Shown piece by piece: positions 35,788 to 48,149 of a stretch of DNA of 64,000 bases. The notes beneath the pieces are model-generated. The model did no database searches and was not told where the DNA came from. It worked only from the letters and a program-made list of their open reading frames with translations. Source of the DNA: Sphagnum compactum (taxonomy: Eukaryota > Bryophyta > Sphagnopsida > Sphagnales). Numbering within the stretch: the first letter of the stretch is position 1; each line of letters begins with the position of its first letter. The DNA lies in the NCBI GenBank assembly GCA_965153455.1, contig OZ234503.1, positions 11,475,118-11,539,117 of the forward strand. The letters run 5' to 3'. The translations under genes and the position numbers were made by a program.

Positions 35788-37865
35788 GGGACATGGGCAA
35801 CAAGAAAGGATGCATACCTAGCACCCATATCCATGTGTATTTGTATAGTTAGCACATGAATGAGAAGGTTGATATTGAGCGTGAGCTCATGAGAAGAAAA
35901 GAGATCATCGGTATCTCCTGAAGAGGGGGTTGAAGGTTTTCTGATTTCACAGCCAGTAAAGAGCAAGGCACAGAGAGGCCAACAAATGCTGCTCAATTTG
36001 TTTAAGCTGGTTACTTACCGGCATCTGTGTATAATACAGTGTTCATGCTTTGGAAGACTGGGATGATGCAGGAGGTCATGACTGTCCAGCAAGTTATTGG
36101 ACTATTGATGGAAACTCCTGTACAGTGAGCAAGCAACAAAAGGTGTCAGAACATGTACATCACAGGAAGATGCCATTACTTTTGTTGAGATATATGCCTT
36201 CTTCAACAATGGTAACCTCACTCGCTCCTGTTCCAGCAATGCACATCTTTTTGTGATTTATAATGTTCACCCTTCCCAGGGACAAGTCCTTTGTTCCCTC
36301 TTATATCCTTCCCAGTCATGCTCTCAGGAAACTATCAATTGACCTGTGTTTTGTGTACCTCTGGGCCTTGCTCCATCTTCTTGCATCAATCTGTAAGTTC
36401 ATTTAAAACTTGCAGACAGAAAGCATTAGCTAACCAAAACATACAGCAGATCTTCAAATCCCTTCTTATCTCTTTTTTAGTATGTTTGCTGTTAAATGCA
36501 TCGCAAAGGTTGGACTGTGATGCATTTCACAGCACACATGCATGCTCAAAGGGTTCACATCATAATTCTGAATGGTATCTATGTGTAATGGCAAAATGTT
36601 CACCTCAGAACATATTCAAGGTTTTCAGCCTTGAGCAGCTCCCTGCAATTCATATCTATGGGAGTTAGTGCTCTCCCTGCAGAGATGGGTTTTTGATGAA
36701 TGAGCTGCAACCTGAATGATTGGTGAGAAGGTGAGAGATTTGCATGTCCAGCAACATCTTGCAGCAGGACATTCATTTCAAAATACTTCACTACCTCCAG
36801 ATATTCATGCAGATGTACATACCTACCTGGAAGGTTCTGCTACATCATGGCTGCTGCATCACCAAATCCTGCAAAACATATTGTGATGAACTTAATCCAC
36901 TTGCTTTCTCTTTCTTGCCGTGTCCCAAATGGATGTTTGGATGATCACTTTGAGTAAGTCTTTACCAGTAATCTTCACAGCTTCATTGTTAGCTCGTGAC
37001 TCTCCCTGGTCTGCCCCCCTCCTCTCTTCCTGGAGTTTTTCTTAATGCTCACCGTATCTTGCTCCCTTTCCTGCTTTTTTTACATGCTGTATCAAATGTG
37101 TCAGATGATGGAACTGCCATTTCAGGAGTATGCAAAGCAGCAAAAGTACTGAGCCTTGCTGTGAACTAGAAATTGATACAGACAAAAACAGCCTAGAGTG
37201 CAAATGAAGAATACTTGCCAAAACGGTTTGAGAGCTGCAGGAACTGCTGCAACAACAACAAACAAGAAAATCCCCATGGAAAACAGATTCAAGGAAGTCC
37301 CTCTGAGCATACTCTTCAATGCAAGAAAGTAAAAAGCTTTGTCCAATGATCAGAGTCTTTCATCAGAGTATCAGAGCTGAGCATTTAAGCTTTAGACTCA
37401 GTGTCCAAATATGAGAGCAATTATCACAATGCGAAAGAGAAAGACCAACCTCATACCTCCACCGAAGAGGAGGTGTACTCTCACCAGAGGTCTACTCTGA
37501 CTGCAAGTTGTCAAAGTCTCTCGAACATATAGATTAATGATAATTTAGCCAGATTCCAAAAGTTGAGCAAAATGCCCAGCAACACAGAATGTAGATATTG
37601 TGCCTATTCAATACTGGAAAGAGACTATCGGCACATTGTTGTGTAACTGAAGAAATGCAAGATCCAGTCAAGCTGCAGATACACATTAAAAGTGGATCCA
37701 ATGTGCAGCATTTCTATCATGTCTTGGCAGAAGACAGGCCTGCAAATGCAAGCAGTCTACATATAGGCAGCAGCAAAGGATTAAAATGAACCTCATTCCC
37801 ACCCTGTTGTCAAATCCCCAGGGTCCAGTCCACTAGCTGGTATAAGTCACACCTCATCCTGTATT
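35788..37865. other. Spacer between convergent CURT1 and 14-3-3 genes
   Basis: This 2 kb has the composition of the genes around it, less AT-rich than the deserts. It presumably holds both 3' UTRs. Plus-strand frames near 36050-36950 show no domain or consistent splice structure, so no gene is called. A non-coding transcript cannot be excluded. Confidence 0.55.
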
Positions 37866-39362
37866 TCAGTGTTCACCAGCATCTTCAGCCTGTGCACCCT
37901 CTTTCTGTTCTTCACCAGCCTCCTCCTAGTTTTACACACAATAACAAAAACCCAAAAGCAAATAATAGGGTTATTTTGCTATTGCTTTAAAACAAGGAAA
38001 TCAACAAGCAGCAAACCAGCAGAATCCATAAAGCAGACATCTATACAGCAGTGGATGCATACCTGCATATCTGATGTCCAAAGTGTGAGGTTGTCCCGCA
38101 GCAATTGCATGATAAGAGTGCTGTCTTTATCTGATGTGTCAAGCTCCTCAATAGCCTCATCAAACGCCTGTAATCCAAGGAGTGACCTGTTAGACATGCT
38201 CTATCTAAAGGCATCTTCTTCCACCACCAGCACCAACCACCACAAAGAGATCTTATTGCTAGTATCCAAACTGGTTGAAACAAAGAAACACAAGATTGCA
38301 CTAACCAAAATACAGAAACTGTTTTCTGCCCAAGAAAGAAAGAGGAGGGGAATCACACCTGCTTTGCAAGAGTGCAGGCACGGTCAGGTGAGTTCACAAT
38401 CTCATAGTAGAAGACTGAGAAATTCAATGCCAACCCCAATCTGATGGGATGTGTGGGAGCCAGTTCTGTTAGTGCAATATCCTGCATATGAAGAATCACA
38501 TTTCCACAACGGTTGAATGCACATATAGAGAGAGGGGGATCCAGACCAAAAAAAACAAACATAATCCTTTCCATCTCTGGCTGCCTGGTGTGATGATCAC
38601 GCCAGAGTGACAATTCCGTGATCATATGTTCACAGCCAGATCAACGTAGCGCCCAGAAATCGTCCCAGAACATTTTCAGATTCTATGTATTCCTGTGAGC
38701 GCAAATGTAAGATGTAACCGCACAATTCTCATGATGCACAAAAGACAACTCAACTGCTATGTGCCATGATCTCTTCTTCATGTGGAGCGGAACCTCGAGA
38801 CAAGAAAGAAGCCCCACTAAAGGAAACCGTAATTTCAATCGCATACAACACTATGCACAGCAGAAAACATCAAGGAACGTACTTGAGCCGATTTATAGGC
38901 CAACAGTGTGCTCTCCGCTGCCTCTTCCCTCTCAGCGCCGGTCTTAAACTCCGCGAGGTATCGGTGATAGTCCCCCTTCATCTTCAGGTAGAAAACTCTG
39001 GATTCCCCTGTGGCGGAGTTCGGAACAAGATGAGTATCAAGAACCTTCAGAATACTGTCACAGATAGTGCTCAACTCCTGTTCCACCTTGGCCCGGTAGT
39101 CTTTGATGACCGCAACGTGTTCCTCGTTGCCCTTGCTCTCCTCCCTCTGTTCAACGGAGGAAACAATCCTCCAAGAGGCCCTCCGAGGTCCAATCACGTT
39201 CTTGTACGCCACAGACAGCAGGTTCCGCTCCTCCACTGTAAGCTCTCCGACGTCCACAGTCTTGGCCACCTTTTCCATGGCCTCTACCATCTCATCATAC
39301 CGCTCCGCCTGCTCCGCAAGCTTCGCTATGTACACATTCTCTTCTCTGGATTCCGCCGCCAT
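37866..39362 (-). CDS. 14-3-3 protein (general regulatory factor), non-epsilon gene structure
   Basis: Cytosolic and nuclear dimeric adaptor that binds phosphoserine or phosphothreonine peptides. Exons (descending): 39362-38883, 38481-38359, 38167-38063, 37925-37866; total 768 nt, 255 residues, every exon a multiple of three. The first signature reads [20 protein letters not shown], with ligand-binding K54 and R61. R134 and Y135 lie in [10 protein letters not shown]. The second signature, [16 protein letters not shown], is present. Introns fall after SAQ, after AKQ and after DMQ, as in plant non-epsilon genes. The tail is acidic and short ([19 protein letters not shown]), as usual for the divergent C-terminus. 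Oddity: between helices 8 and 9 the sequence is LDTSDKDST, about four residues shorter than in typical family members. The ATG follows a purine-rich leader. A candidate leader intron lies at about 39385-39479 (donor after TGCAAAG, acceptor TTTCAAG). Confidence 0.95.
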
Positions 39363-39384
39363 TTCTCTCACCTCCTTAGCCCCC

Positions 39385-39479
39385 CTTGAAACAAAAATAA
39401 AACAATGAAGAATCAAAATCTCTTCAACCAAAAAAGAAAAAGAAAAAAAGAGGAGGAGCACACAGACAACAAAAAAAAC
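39385..39479 (-). other. Candidate 5' UTR intron of the 14-3-3 gene
   Basis: On the minus strand TGCAAAG is followed by GTTTTTTTTG (donor at 39479), and a T-rich stretch ends in TTTCAAG (acceptor at 39386-39385), about 20 bases before the ATG. The sequence upstream (39480-39690) is GC-richer and leader-like. Support is from splice consensus and composition only. Confidence 0.4.
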
Positions 39480-39699
39480 CTTTGCAGATCAAAAACAATT
39501 AAGCTCGCAAAGGACAAGAGCAAAAGAGCAAGCCACAAAGACAAAGAAGCGCAGAGATGGAAGCGGAGCGAAAGCCACGGACAAGAAGAAAACACAGCGG
39601 AGCGGGAGCGACGGACAAGAGCGTTCGCTTCCGAGAGAAGGCTCTCGCGCACATGGATTCTGGCGGACTTGGCGTACGCGAGCATCTTCACAGAAGATG

Positions 39700-42600
39700 C
39701 CTTTTTCTTTTTTTCATATTTTCATTAAAATTTTAATTTTTCTAACCCTCTTAAAATTCATTGTGGATATTTTTTTTAAAATTAAAACCATAGTTCCATT
39801 GTTATTTTTTTTTAAACCATACAAATGAATATAAAGTTGTAAACAATTATATTGTTTTTAAAAACCGAAGTTTTCCAAACTTGAATAATAATGTACACAA
39901 CTTTTAACAATGTGTATGAGGTATTTCGATATTTGAGACAAACATCAATATTGAATGGAACTAATTTAGATGGAAATATTTTAATTTTTAATCATGTTTT
40001 TTATTTTTGAAGTCTGAGAATTTGGTAACTATTGTATTTGTTTTTATCACATTTTGGGTTTAGATTTTTCATAAAAGGTGTTTTGTTCTAGTGTTTGATG
40101 GTTGTAGCTGTGAATAAAAAAATATTCCAAATGTTTTTTGTCTTATTATTGATAGTTATGAAAAAAAATTCCCACATGGTCCATGAAAAACAAATGTAAA
40201 AATACAAATTCAAGTCACAAGGTGCCAACATTTTGGGAGTAATTAATGAAATGAAAAATGAAACATTTACATGCATGTAATCACAAACATTTATTCCAAC
40301 AAAAGGTGTCGATGTACACCAAGTGATTTCACTAGATTATGAGTAAATGCACTATTCTTAAAAAGCAAGGATCATTTGGAAAGTAATGAATTCATTGGTC
40401 TAGTGAAAAGTGAACTACATTCACATTTTGTAATAGTGATTATATTTTAAATAAATGAAAATATTAATGGGTTTTTGTTATGCATTGGAAGTGTGTTTAG
40501 TAATTTGAATGTAATATATATCGACTTGTGAAAATCTCACAAATATGTTTTTGTTACACCATATTTGTATTCATTTTCAAAAACATTTGCCCATGTATGG
40601 TTAATTAAGATTTAACTTTTGTGGTGCTTTCACTATATTGTGGTTTTAATTGAAATTTATCCATGAAATATAATGGTTTTTGTTTTTTTATGTTTAGTTG
40701 TTGTCTTTTTAAATTCAACATAAAAATCTCCCATCATGATGATTGGAGAATGTTTGGGAAATTGTTAAATTATAATTTGAAAATTATTAACAATGTAAAA
40801 AATTGAACATGAATGAATTTAATACATAAATATATATATTTTTTGTATTAATATTAAAAGTTGTCGCTATATATTCTGAACCATCAATAAATTATTGTAT
40901 TGAAAGATTTTAAATGCATGTGTATGTCATACATTCATCATTAACCCATAACCATCATGGATTGAAATATATGAGTATTTCGATGAATTTATAAATTTGT
41001 GCACATATGTTGATGCATGGTGTATATTTGTTTTTATAAAACATAAAATATGAAACATTTGAAAGTTATGATCATGATTGATGTCTTTATAATGTTGGCA
41101 CAAAGAAGTTGTATTCAAAGCTTTTATAATTACATGAGAATTATGTAATTTTTTTAATTGAAGAATTAATGTTATCCAAGTTGCATGATTAGAATTTTGA
41201 TGAAATATGTGCAAAAGATAAGATTTTTAAAACTTCTAACAAAGATGATGATCTCTAAATTGGTGAATCTAAAACACTAATAGTCCACCCGCACTTTGAT
41301 TGTGATGAATTGACAATGTTTAAATAACCAGATTTTGAGGGTTATATTTAAGATAGACATCATGTTCAAATTGGATAAGAATATGGTAAATTCAAGTGTG
41401 GGATGGGTATTTTGTGTTGGGTATTAGGCCATGTATATGCACATATGTCCATCAGGTTTTACTTTTTAAAAACTTGAACCTTCTCCTACCTAACATTTTT
41501 GAAAGTTAACACATGCCCTCACTTCATGACTAGTGATTTTAAAATTTTAACTATTCATAACTAAACCCAACCTAGGGAAAATAATAGTGCAAGGTGTATT
41601 TCAAAAACCCGGATCAATAACCTTTTCATACCTGGAAAAGGCCATAGTTATGTTAACTAATAGTTGGATTGTATTTTTTAAACCCTCAATGGCAACCATG
41701 ACAATGCCTATTTGTTTTGCACTTTGTCTTTAAAACTTGTAATTGTGTTACCTTTAGATTGCAAAGAAATAAAATTTGCTTCATAAATTTAAAAGATTTA
41801 AAATTGTTTGTCAAAACTTTAAAGACCCAACAAAAGACCCAATCTTGTAAAAATTATTAAAAACACATCATGTGTTTTCAAGGGAGTCTTCCAAAAACCC
41901 TAATAAAATAACTTGTTTATACCCATTTTGGTTTTCATTAAAAAATTGGGCTTTTTACCTAGTTAATCACATACCCTAATCCATGGCCCAGTTCATAACC
42001 ACCTTTATTTGGGTTTTTATGACTTGGACCTTAAACCTTTTAAAAATAAAGTAATCAAATTTGGGTGATTTTTTAATTTTATATTTTCAATATCCAGACT
42101 TATCTATTACCAAACAAAAAATAAATGCCCACCCCACAATGGTAAACTCCACTACTTGTTAGAAAGTTAATGAAGTTTTTTAATGAATTTTTTTAATGAA
42201 TTTGAAAGAAGGAAATTTGCCTTTGAAAAGGGAACAAATGAATGTTAAAGGGAAAAAATAGGTAATAAGATAATTTGATAACTATGTAACTCTAGAATTA
42301 TTTTGTATGTGGTTGATTCATCAACTATCATTGATGCATGTAAGTGAAATGATAATAATTATATTTTATAAATGTGCTAGAGATAGCAAAAGGTGAAATT
42401 AATACAAGAATTCCAAAATTTAGGTAAAACACCTCATGATAATCATCATTATTTTATGTAATTGGATGGTTATTTTAAGAACTTAGGTAAATGGGAAAGG
42501 CTTGTGAAAACATGGGGAAATATATTTTAAGCTTTTTTGTTTGATGGTTTCAATGTGGAGTTTAAAAGTGGCAATACACAATTATTATGGAGTTTTAGTA

Positions 42601-45600
42601 TCTTGGAATTGTAATTTTATTCTCAATGAATATTTGTGTGAAATAAGGTAACCCAATATTAAAGTGTATGTAACATACTTTGTGTGTTTGAATTGATTTG
42701 TTTAATATATTTTCAATCCAAGGTAGGCTAGGTAGTCATTATTGGAATTGTTATTAAAGGTTATTAAAGCCATTCACCTAACATAACTGTTGACCTTAAG
42801 GTTCTTTATTACTTAAATCATTTTTTTACCAAGTTTTTTGAATAACACATTTTCCCAATGGACACATCTAACCTTTCGCACATACTTTAATGTACCATTT
42901 CATATTAGGACTAGTAACAAAACACAACATAAGAATTTCAAAAAATGTTTTTTTCGTTTGAACAAAGTACTTGGTGTCATAGTTTAAATATTGGAATACC
43001 AATAATTGGTGATTCAATCATTAGTTATCTCCCTCACATAGTTAACATGGAGCCAAACAACCATGTTGTTAAACATTGATAACCTTATTATCCTACAACA
43101 TGAACAAGTTTTTTTTTAATCTTGAAGGGAGGAACATTCATGTATCACATGACCTTTCACCTTTATGCCATGAGATTAACTTGATCTACCAAAAGTTCAA
43201 TAAAAACCAATCATTGCCAAAGAGGGGCTTCACATTTCACTTTTCATTGATTCACTTTAATTGTTTGATCTAAAAACATCAATTATCTTTTCATTAAAAA
43301 AATTTCCATTAGATAATTAATTTGTCACCCATTAATGATAAGTTTTCAATGCAAGTTTATTTTATATTTAGGATATGCATGTAAGAATTCAATACAATAT
43401 GGCTTTGGAACCTTTGATGAACAGTTGAACACAATGTTTGTAATACATTTGTTTATAGCTAAAATCATTCTAGCAAGTTCCAAATTACATGTTTCAAATA
43501 TCATCTTTTAGTTAAAAAGATTGTTTGTATTCATATATTAAGTTCCAAACATGATTCAATTGTTAACTTCATGTTGTACAAAAAATAACTCACAAATGTT
43601 AATTTCATTTCATGCATGTTTTCAATGCATAGAATTTACATTTTGAATGTTCAATAAGTGACATTTTTCATTAAAAACTAGCAATTAATAACACGAAATT
43701 TGGTTTTTTCCTTTGAAGAAAATTATAATGTTTTTAAATATTATTTTCAGATTGCTTATATTAGTGTTCAAGTTCAAGATATGTTTATGTATAAGTTACA
43801 ATTAATTTACCATCAACTTCAACACATATCATATTTATTAAAAAAATCATGCATTATTCATTTTGAAAAATAAAATAAACATGTTTTTCACACTATTTCA
43901 TAAGGTTTGGGGTCTCTATTCATGAAGATATAATATTCACATTATGACATGAAGTTCTTATTTTAAATTCAACCTTTTGATATGCGATTTTTAAAAAACA
44001 TCATATGATTTTATTTTTAAACATTCAAAATGTTAAAATATAATTTGTTCATGTTTTGACTAAATGTTTCATATCTTATAATGGATTTGGAGTAGGTTAT
44101 GGTCATGTTTAATAGTTTAGAACATTTCCACCAATGGACTATATCATTAAGAATGGACAAGAAATAACAATATAATAAACTAATTTTGGCATCACATTTT
44201 TGCATAAGATATTGTGCTCTTATTAGGGGTAATATTAACAAAATGATTATTTATAATTGATTGGTCACAATGATTGGCCCATGTGTTGAAATTTAAGTGG
44301 TGTTTCAATAAAGTATTAGTTAAAATTCATGTTTGCTGGTGTGGTGGAGGAACATTTAATCAGCATTTAATTTTTATGATGTATGCTATAAATATTAATA
44401 CCAACCCAATTGGTGAGGATGTTTTCTACTTCGAAAATTATTTTACTATAAATGTCTTGTAATATTTTGGACATGTTTTATGCATGTGTTGAATTTAAAC
44501 CTAATGTTTCATATTATTGTTAGGCATGGTTTACACATTAGCTAAGCCTAAATTTAATGATATGGTAACTTAATTCAAATTTAATTAAGAGTCAATTAAG
44601 AGTTAATTAGAGTTAACTAGGAATTAACTGGAATTTAATTATGAGTTAAATATGAGTTAATTGAAAGTTAATTGGGGACTTAATTGAAAGTTAATTAAGA
44701 CTTAATTAGGAGTTATGGATGAACATTATGAATTAATTACTTCCATTGGAAGATCGTGTTTAATGTTCACATCCGTCACAATGACTTACTGTGATGTCAA
44801 CACATTTCCCATGGATGAAGTATATGGTCAACATATAAATTTCCATCTTTTTAACTAATGTATAACATATCCAACTACTAACCATTCTTTTGTAACTCAT
44901 TAATAACTTTATCATTAATTGCCATTTGATAACATAATAATTGTCTGTGCAATTTTTTTAAATTATTGAAATATTAAACTAGGCCATTCATTATGGATGA
45001 CCATGTAATAAATTTCAACACATATTTTAATCAGATTTTGACACGTGGCAAAATTTGAAAATTTTACATATATGAATTTATATAATATTTAATAAGGCAA
45101 AATCAACATGGTCCAATTTCAACTATAGAGATGATTACACATGGACAAATTTAAAAATTGACACGTGGCACTTGGAATAATTTTTTATGAAAATCAAAAT
45201 TTTCTTGAAATTATGATCTCAATGAAACATTATCATTATTCAATTTAAATGTATTTATATTATGACATGTGGCACAATCAAAAGTTGCCATGTGGCGTAT
45301 TGATTTAATTTTGGGAAATAAAAAAACTTACATAGGTGGGTAAGTAAATAAAACTTTGTGCATTAAAAAATCTACTTACCTAGGATAAATACATACTTAA
45401 GCTACTTACTTACTTACCCACCTAGCTATTTAAGTAGGAAGGTAGGTAAATATGTAGGAATAAAGAAATGTAGAAAAGTAAGTGAGTTAAAAGTAACCAT
45501 GTAAATATTTTGACCATTATTTGACCATTACTTCTAAAATAATTTTTTAATCATTCAATTACATAAATAAAAATACTATTGTTACCTTTGAAAATAAGCC

Positions 45601-45639
45601 TTTTAACTAATTAAATACAAAATAATTAAGTATTAATTG

Positions 45640-45671
<32 letters not shown>

Positions 45672-47660
45672 ACTGGTAATTTCTGAATATTAACTTTAAA
45701 TTAGTAAACTTCTAATTTATTTGGCTAATTAATAGATATGAATAAATTAATAAATAATATATATTTAAGAAATATGAACTAATTTAAAAAATAAATATAA
45801 TGCGAAAATAATATATCATGAGTTTTATTTATTTATTAGGAAAAAATTAAATCAGTTTTAGTTAATCATTAATAGTAATTAGACAATTTAATTTATACGG
45901 AATTTAGTATTTATTATTCATTGGCTAACTGAATATTCACTAATTAGTAGTCATTAGCTATTAACCATAACTTTTGATTAACTACTGAAATCAGATTATA
46001 TTTTGAGATATTTTAGAACTAATCATATATTTCAGAATTAATTAAATATAGAATAATCAGATTGTAACTAAATATGAAATAATATTTAATAAATTATCGA
46101 TAAATCATTGATTGAATTTTTAAAAAATATATTATTTATTTATATATTATTGACTTGTTAATGGAAATAAACTAATTTTTTTAGTTAACTAATTATTATT
46201 TCATGAATAATGATTAATTTTTTGGTATCAATTTATGATTTCATACCTATTTAATCAACAAAAAACTTTGAAATAACTAATAAATAATAACTGAAAATTT
46301 AATTAGTTTTTTTAGTTGAAATATAACTAAATGATGAAACAAAATTATTTATTTCATACTTTACATTAACTAATGAATTATTTGAAAATAATAATTGCTA
46401 GATAATTAATGTTTGTTTAATACAATGATTATATCATATTAATATGACCTTGATACTATGATTTAATCATATTTTAGTAAAGAGAGTATATTTTTAAATG
46501 AACCATACAAAATGAAAATGATTTTTTCAATCCAATATGCCCATAATATGGTCAAATATATGTTTAATATACTTTGAATAAATTCTATATAATTTATTTT
46601 TAATCTAGTCTATAAAACCCTAGTGTACATTAGTAAAGGTATAAACCCACTATAATAATAAGTAACTAAATTGTAATTAATTTTGTAATTAAATGAACAT
46701 AAAAGCCTATTCTTGAATGAAAAATCCAAGAAGTTAATCAATATGGAAGGATGTATAATTTAATAATTGCACCATAATCATTGAAATAGTGATAAAATTT
46801 AAGATGATGAATAGTTGTAAAAATGATAAAATAAAGTTGCCAATGATAAATAGTTGCATGGAGTTGCATGAAGTTTTAAATTGAATGGTTACATATTACA
46901 AGATTTTTTTTTAATGTTGCTAAACTAAAATCTACATTAAGCTAAATGTATTCTAGATTTAATTTTTTGAAAAAAATCCAAAATTCATTAGATTAATATA
47001 TTTAACTTACGGTTGAGAAAAAAACAAAGCCCACCAAAAAATTGACTTAATAGAGATGAAAAATCAATCTTCAATCACAAAATAATCATAGATTACATGA
47101 AATTAACATACTTAAAAAATCTCATTTTTAACATGAATAATCATATCAAAGTATATAAAATTATAGTAACTATTCTTAAATCAAAATCTTCAATTACTAG
47201 ACATATGTCCAAAGTACATGGAAGCTCATAAAAACAAAATTAAAATATAGCAAACTACTTAAAAAGTTAAAATAAACTTCAAACAAGACCTTCAAAACAA
47301 ATGTTATATTTAATAATGCACATTAAACTATTATAAAATCTAGATTAATTTATTTTTTAATATTTAAAAAATACGAAAATTAATGATACTAAAACATGTA
47401 GGTTGAAAGGAAGACCCTAAATTGATTTAAAACGTGTAATTTAAGTTATTTTGGTCCATTTTTTCCAATCACGTGTATGAAGTTTTGTTGAAATAGCACA
47501 ACTTAAAAGTCAGCATCCACATTAATGAAACAAATAATTAATTTGCTCAACAAATAAAATAGTTAAAAAATTGAAATTGTTACTTTTTGTGATTAGAATA
47601 TGTTTTTTTTGGTTTTTTACAATTTTTCTTGATGTGCCCAAACTAGTGATCATTCACAAA
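39700..47660. other. Very AT-rich gene-poor stretch
   Basis: Eight kilobases without a recognisable gene. Holds GAGTTAATT-type short-period repeats near 44575-44720, an AT microsatellite at 45640-45666 and a small inverted repeat (TAGGTGGGTAAGTAA at 45333, complement ending 45424). No reading frame over about 95 codons and no RNA gene seen. Confidence 0.65.
45640..45666. repeat. (AT)n microsatellite
   Basis: About 13 AT units in a very AT-rich stretch. Confidence 0.9.
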
Positions 47661-48149
47661 AACTAGTGTGGCCTGTGCCGTTGGCCCAAGTGTTACGAGG
47701 TCCTCAACTGATTTTTCCTTCCAAAAAATCGGTTTTTTGGGAATTTATTTGAATTTTCCAGCAGCAGAAATCACTTTAAAATCAATATCTCCCACATTGC
47801 AAATCCAAATCATACCAAAGAAATTCCATTAAATCCTGCTCATCAAGATCTTTCCAACAACACCCAAAAAGGCACATTCCAATTCCTCCTAAATTTTCAG
47901 TGAAAAAATCATTCAATATTCATGAACGTCCAAATGTCATGGAACCAAGCGCATGCACTCCTCCTCCTTGAGAGCTTTCCAACGACACCAAGAAAACAAT
48001 CTGAAGCATCGCAGAACACAATCTGAAGCATCCCAGTTTAGCACTCCTCCTCGTTGAGAGCTTTTCCAAAGACACCAAGAACACAATCTCAAGCATCCCA
48101 GAATACAATCTAAAGCATCCCAGTTTAGCGGATCTCATAACTACAAAAG
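47661..48149 (+). repeat. Dispersed repeat, copy B (about 490 bp)
   Basis: Same orientation and block order as 19322-19731, with the same left edge (AACTAGTGTGGCCTG) and right edge (CTCATAACTACAAAA). It is longer because its right half contains an internal duplication of a CTCCTCSTTGAGAGCTTT ... AATCTGAAGCATCCCAG segment of roughly 90 bp. The minus-strand frame at 47920-48138 is a product of that duplication, not a gene. Confidence 0.85.

Noticed and set aside
36291-36668. 125-codon plus-strand ORF between CURT1 and 14-3-3
   Set aside because: No domain or conserved motif, no plausible splicing to neighbours. Likely 3' UTR or spacer.
38766-39389. 207-codon plus-strand ORF
   Set aside because: Antisense shadow of the long first exon of the 14-3-3 gene.
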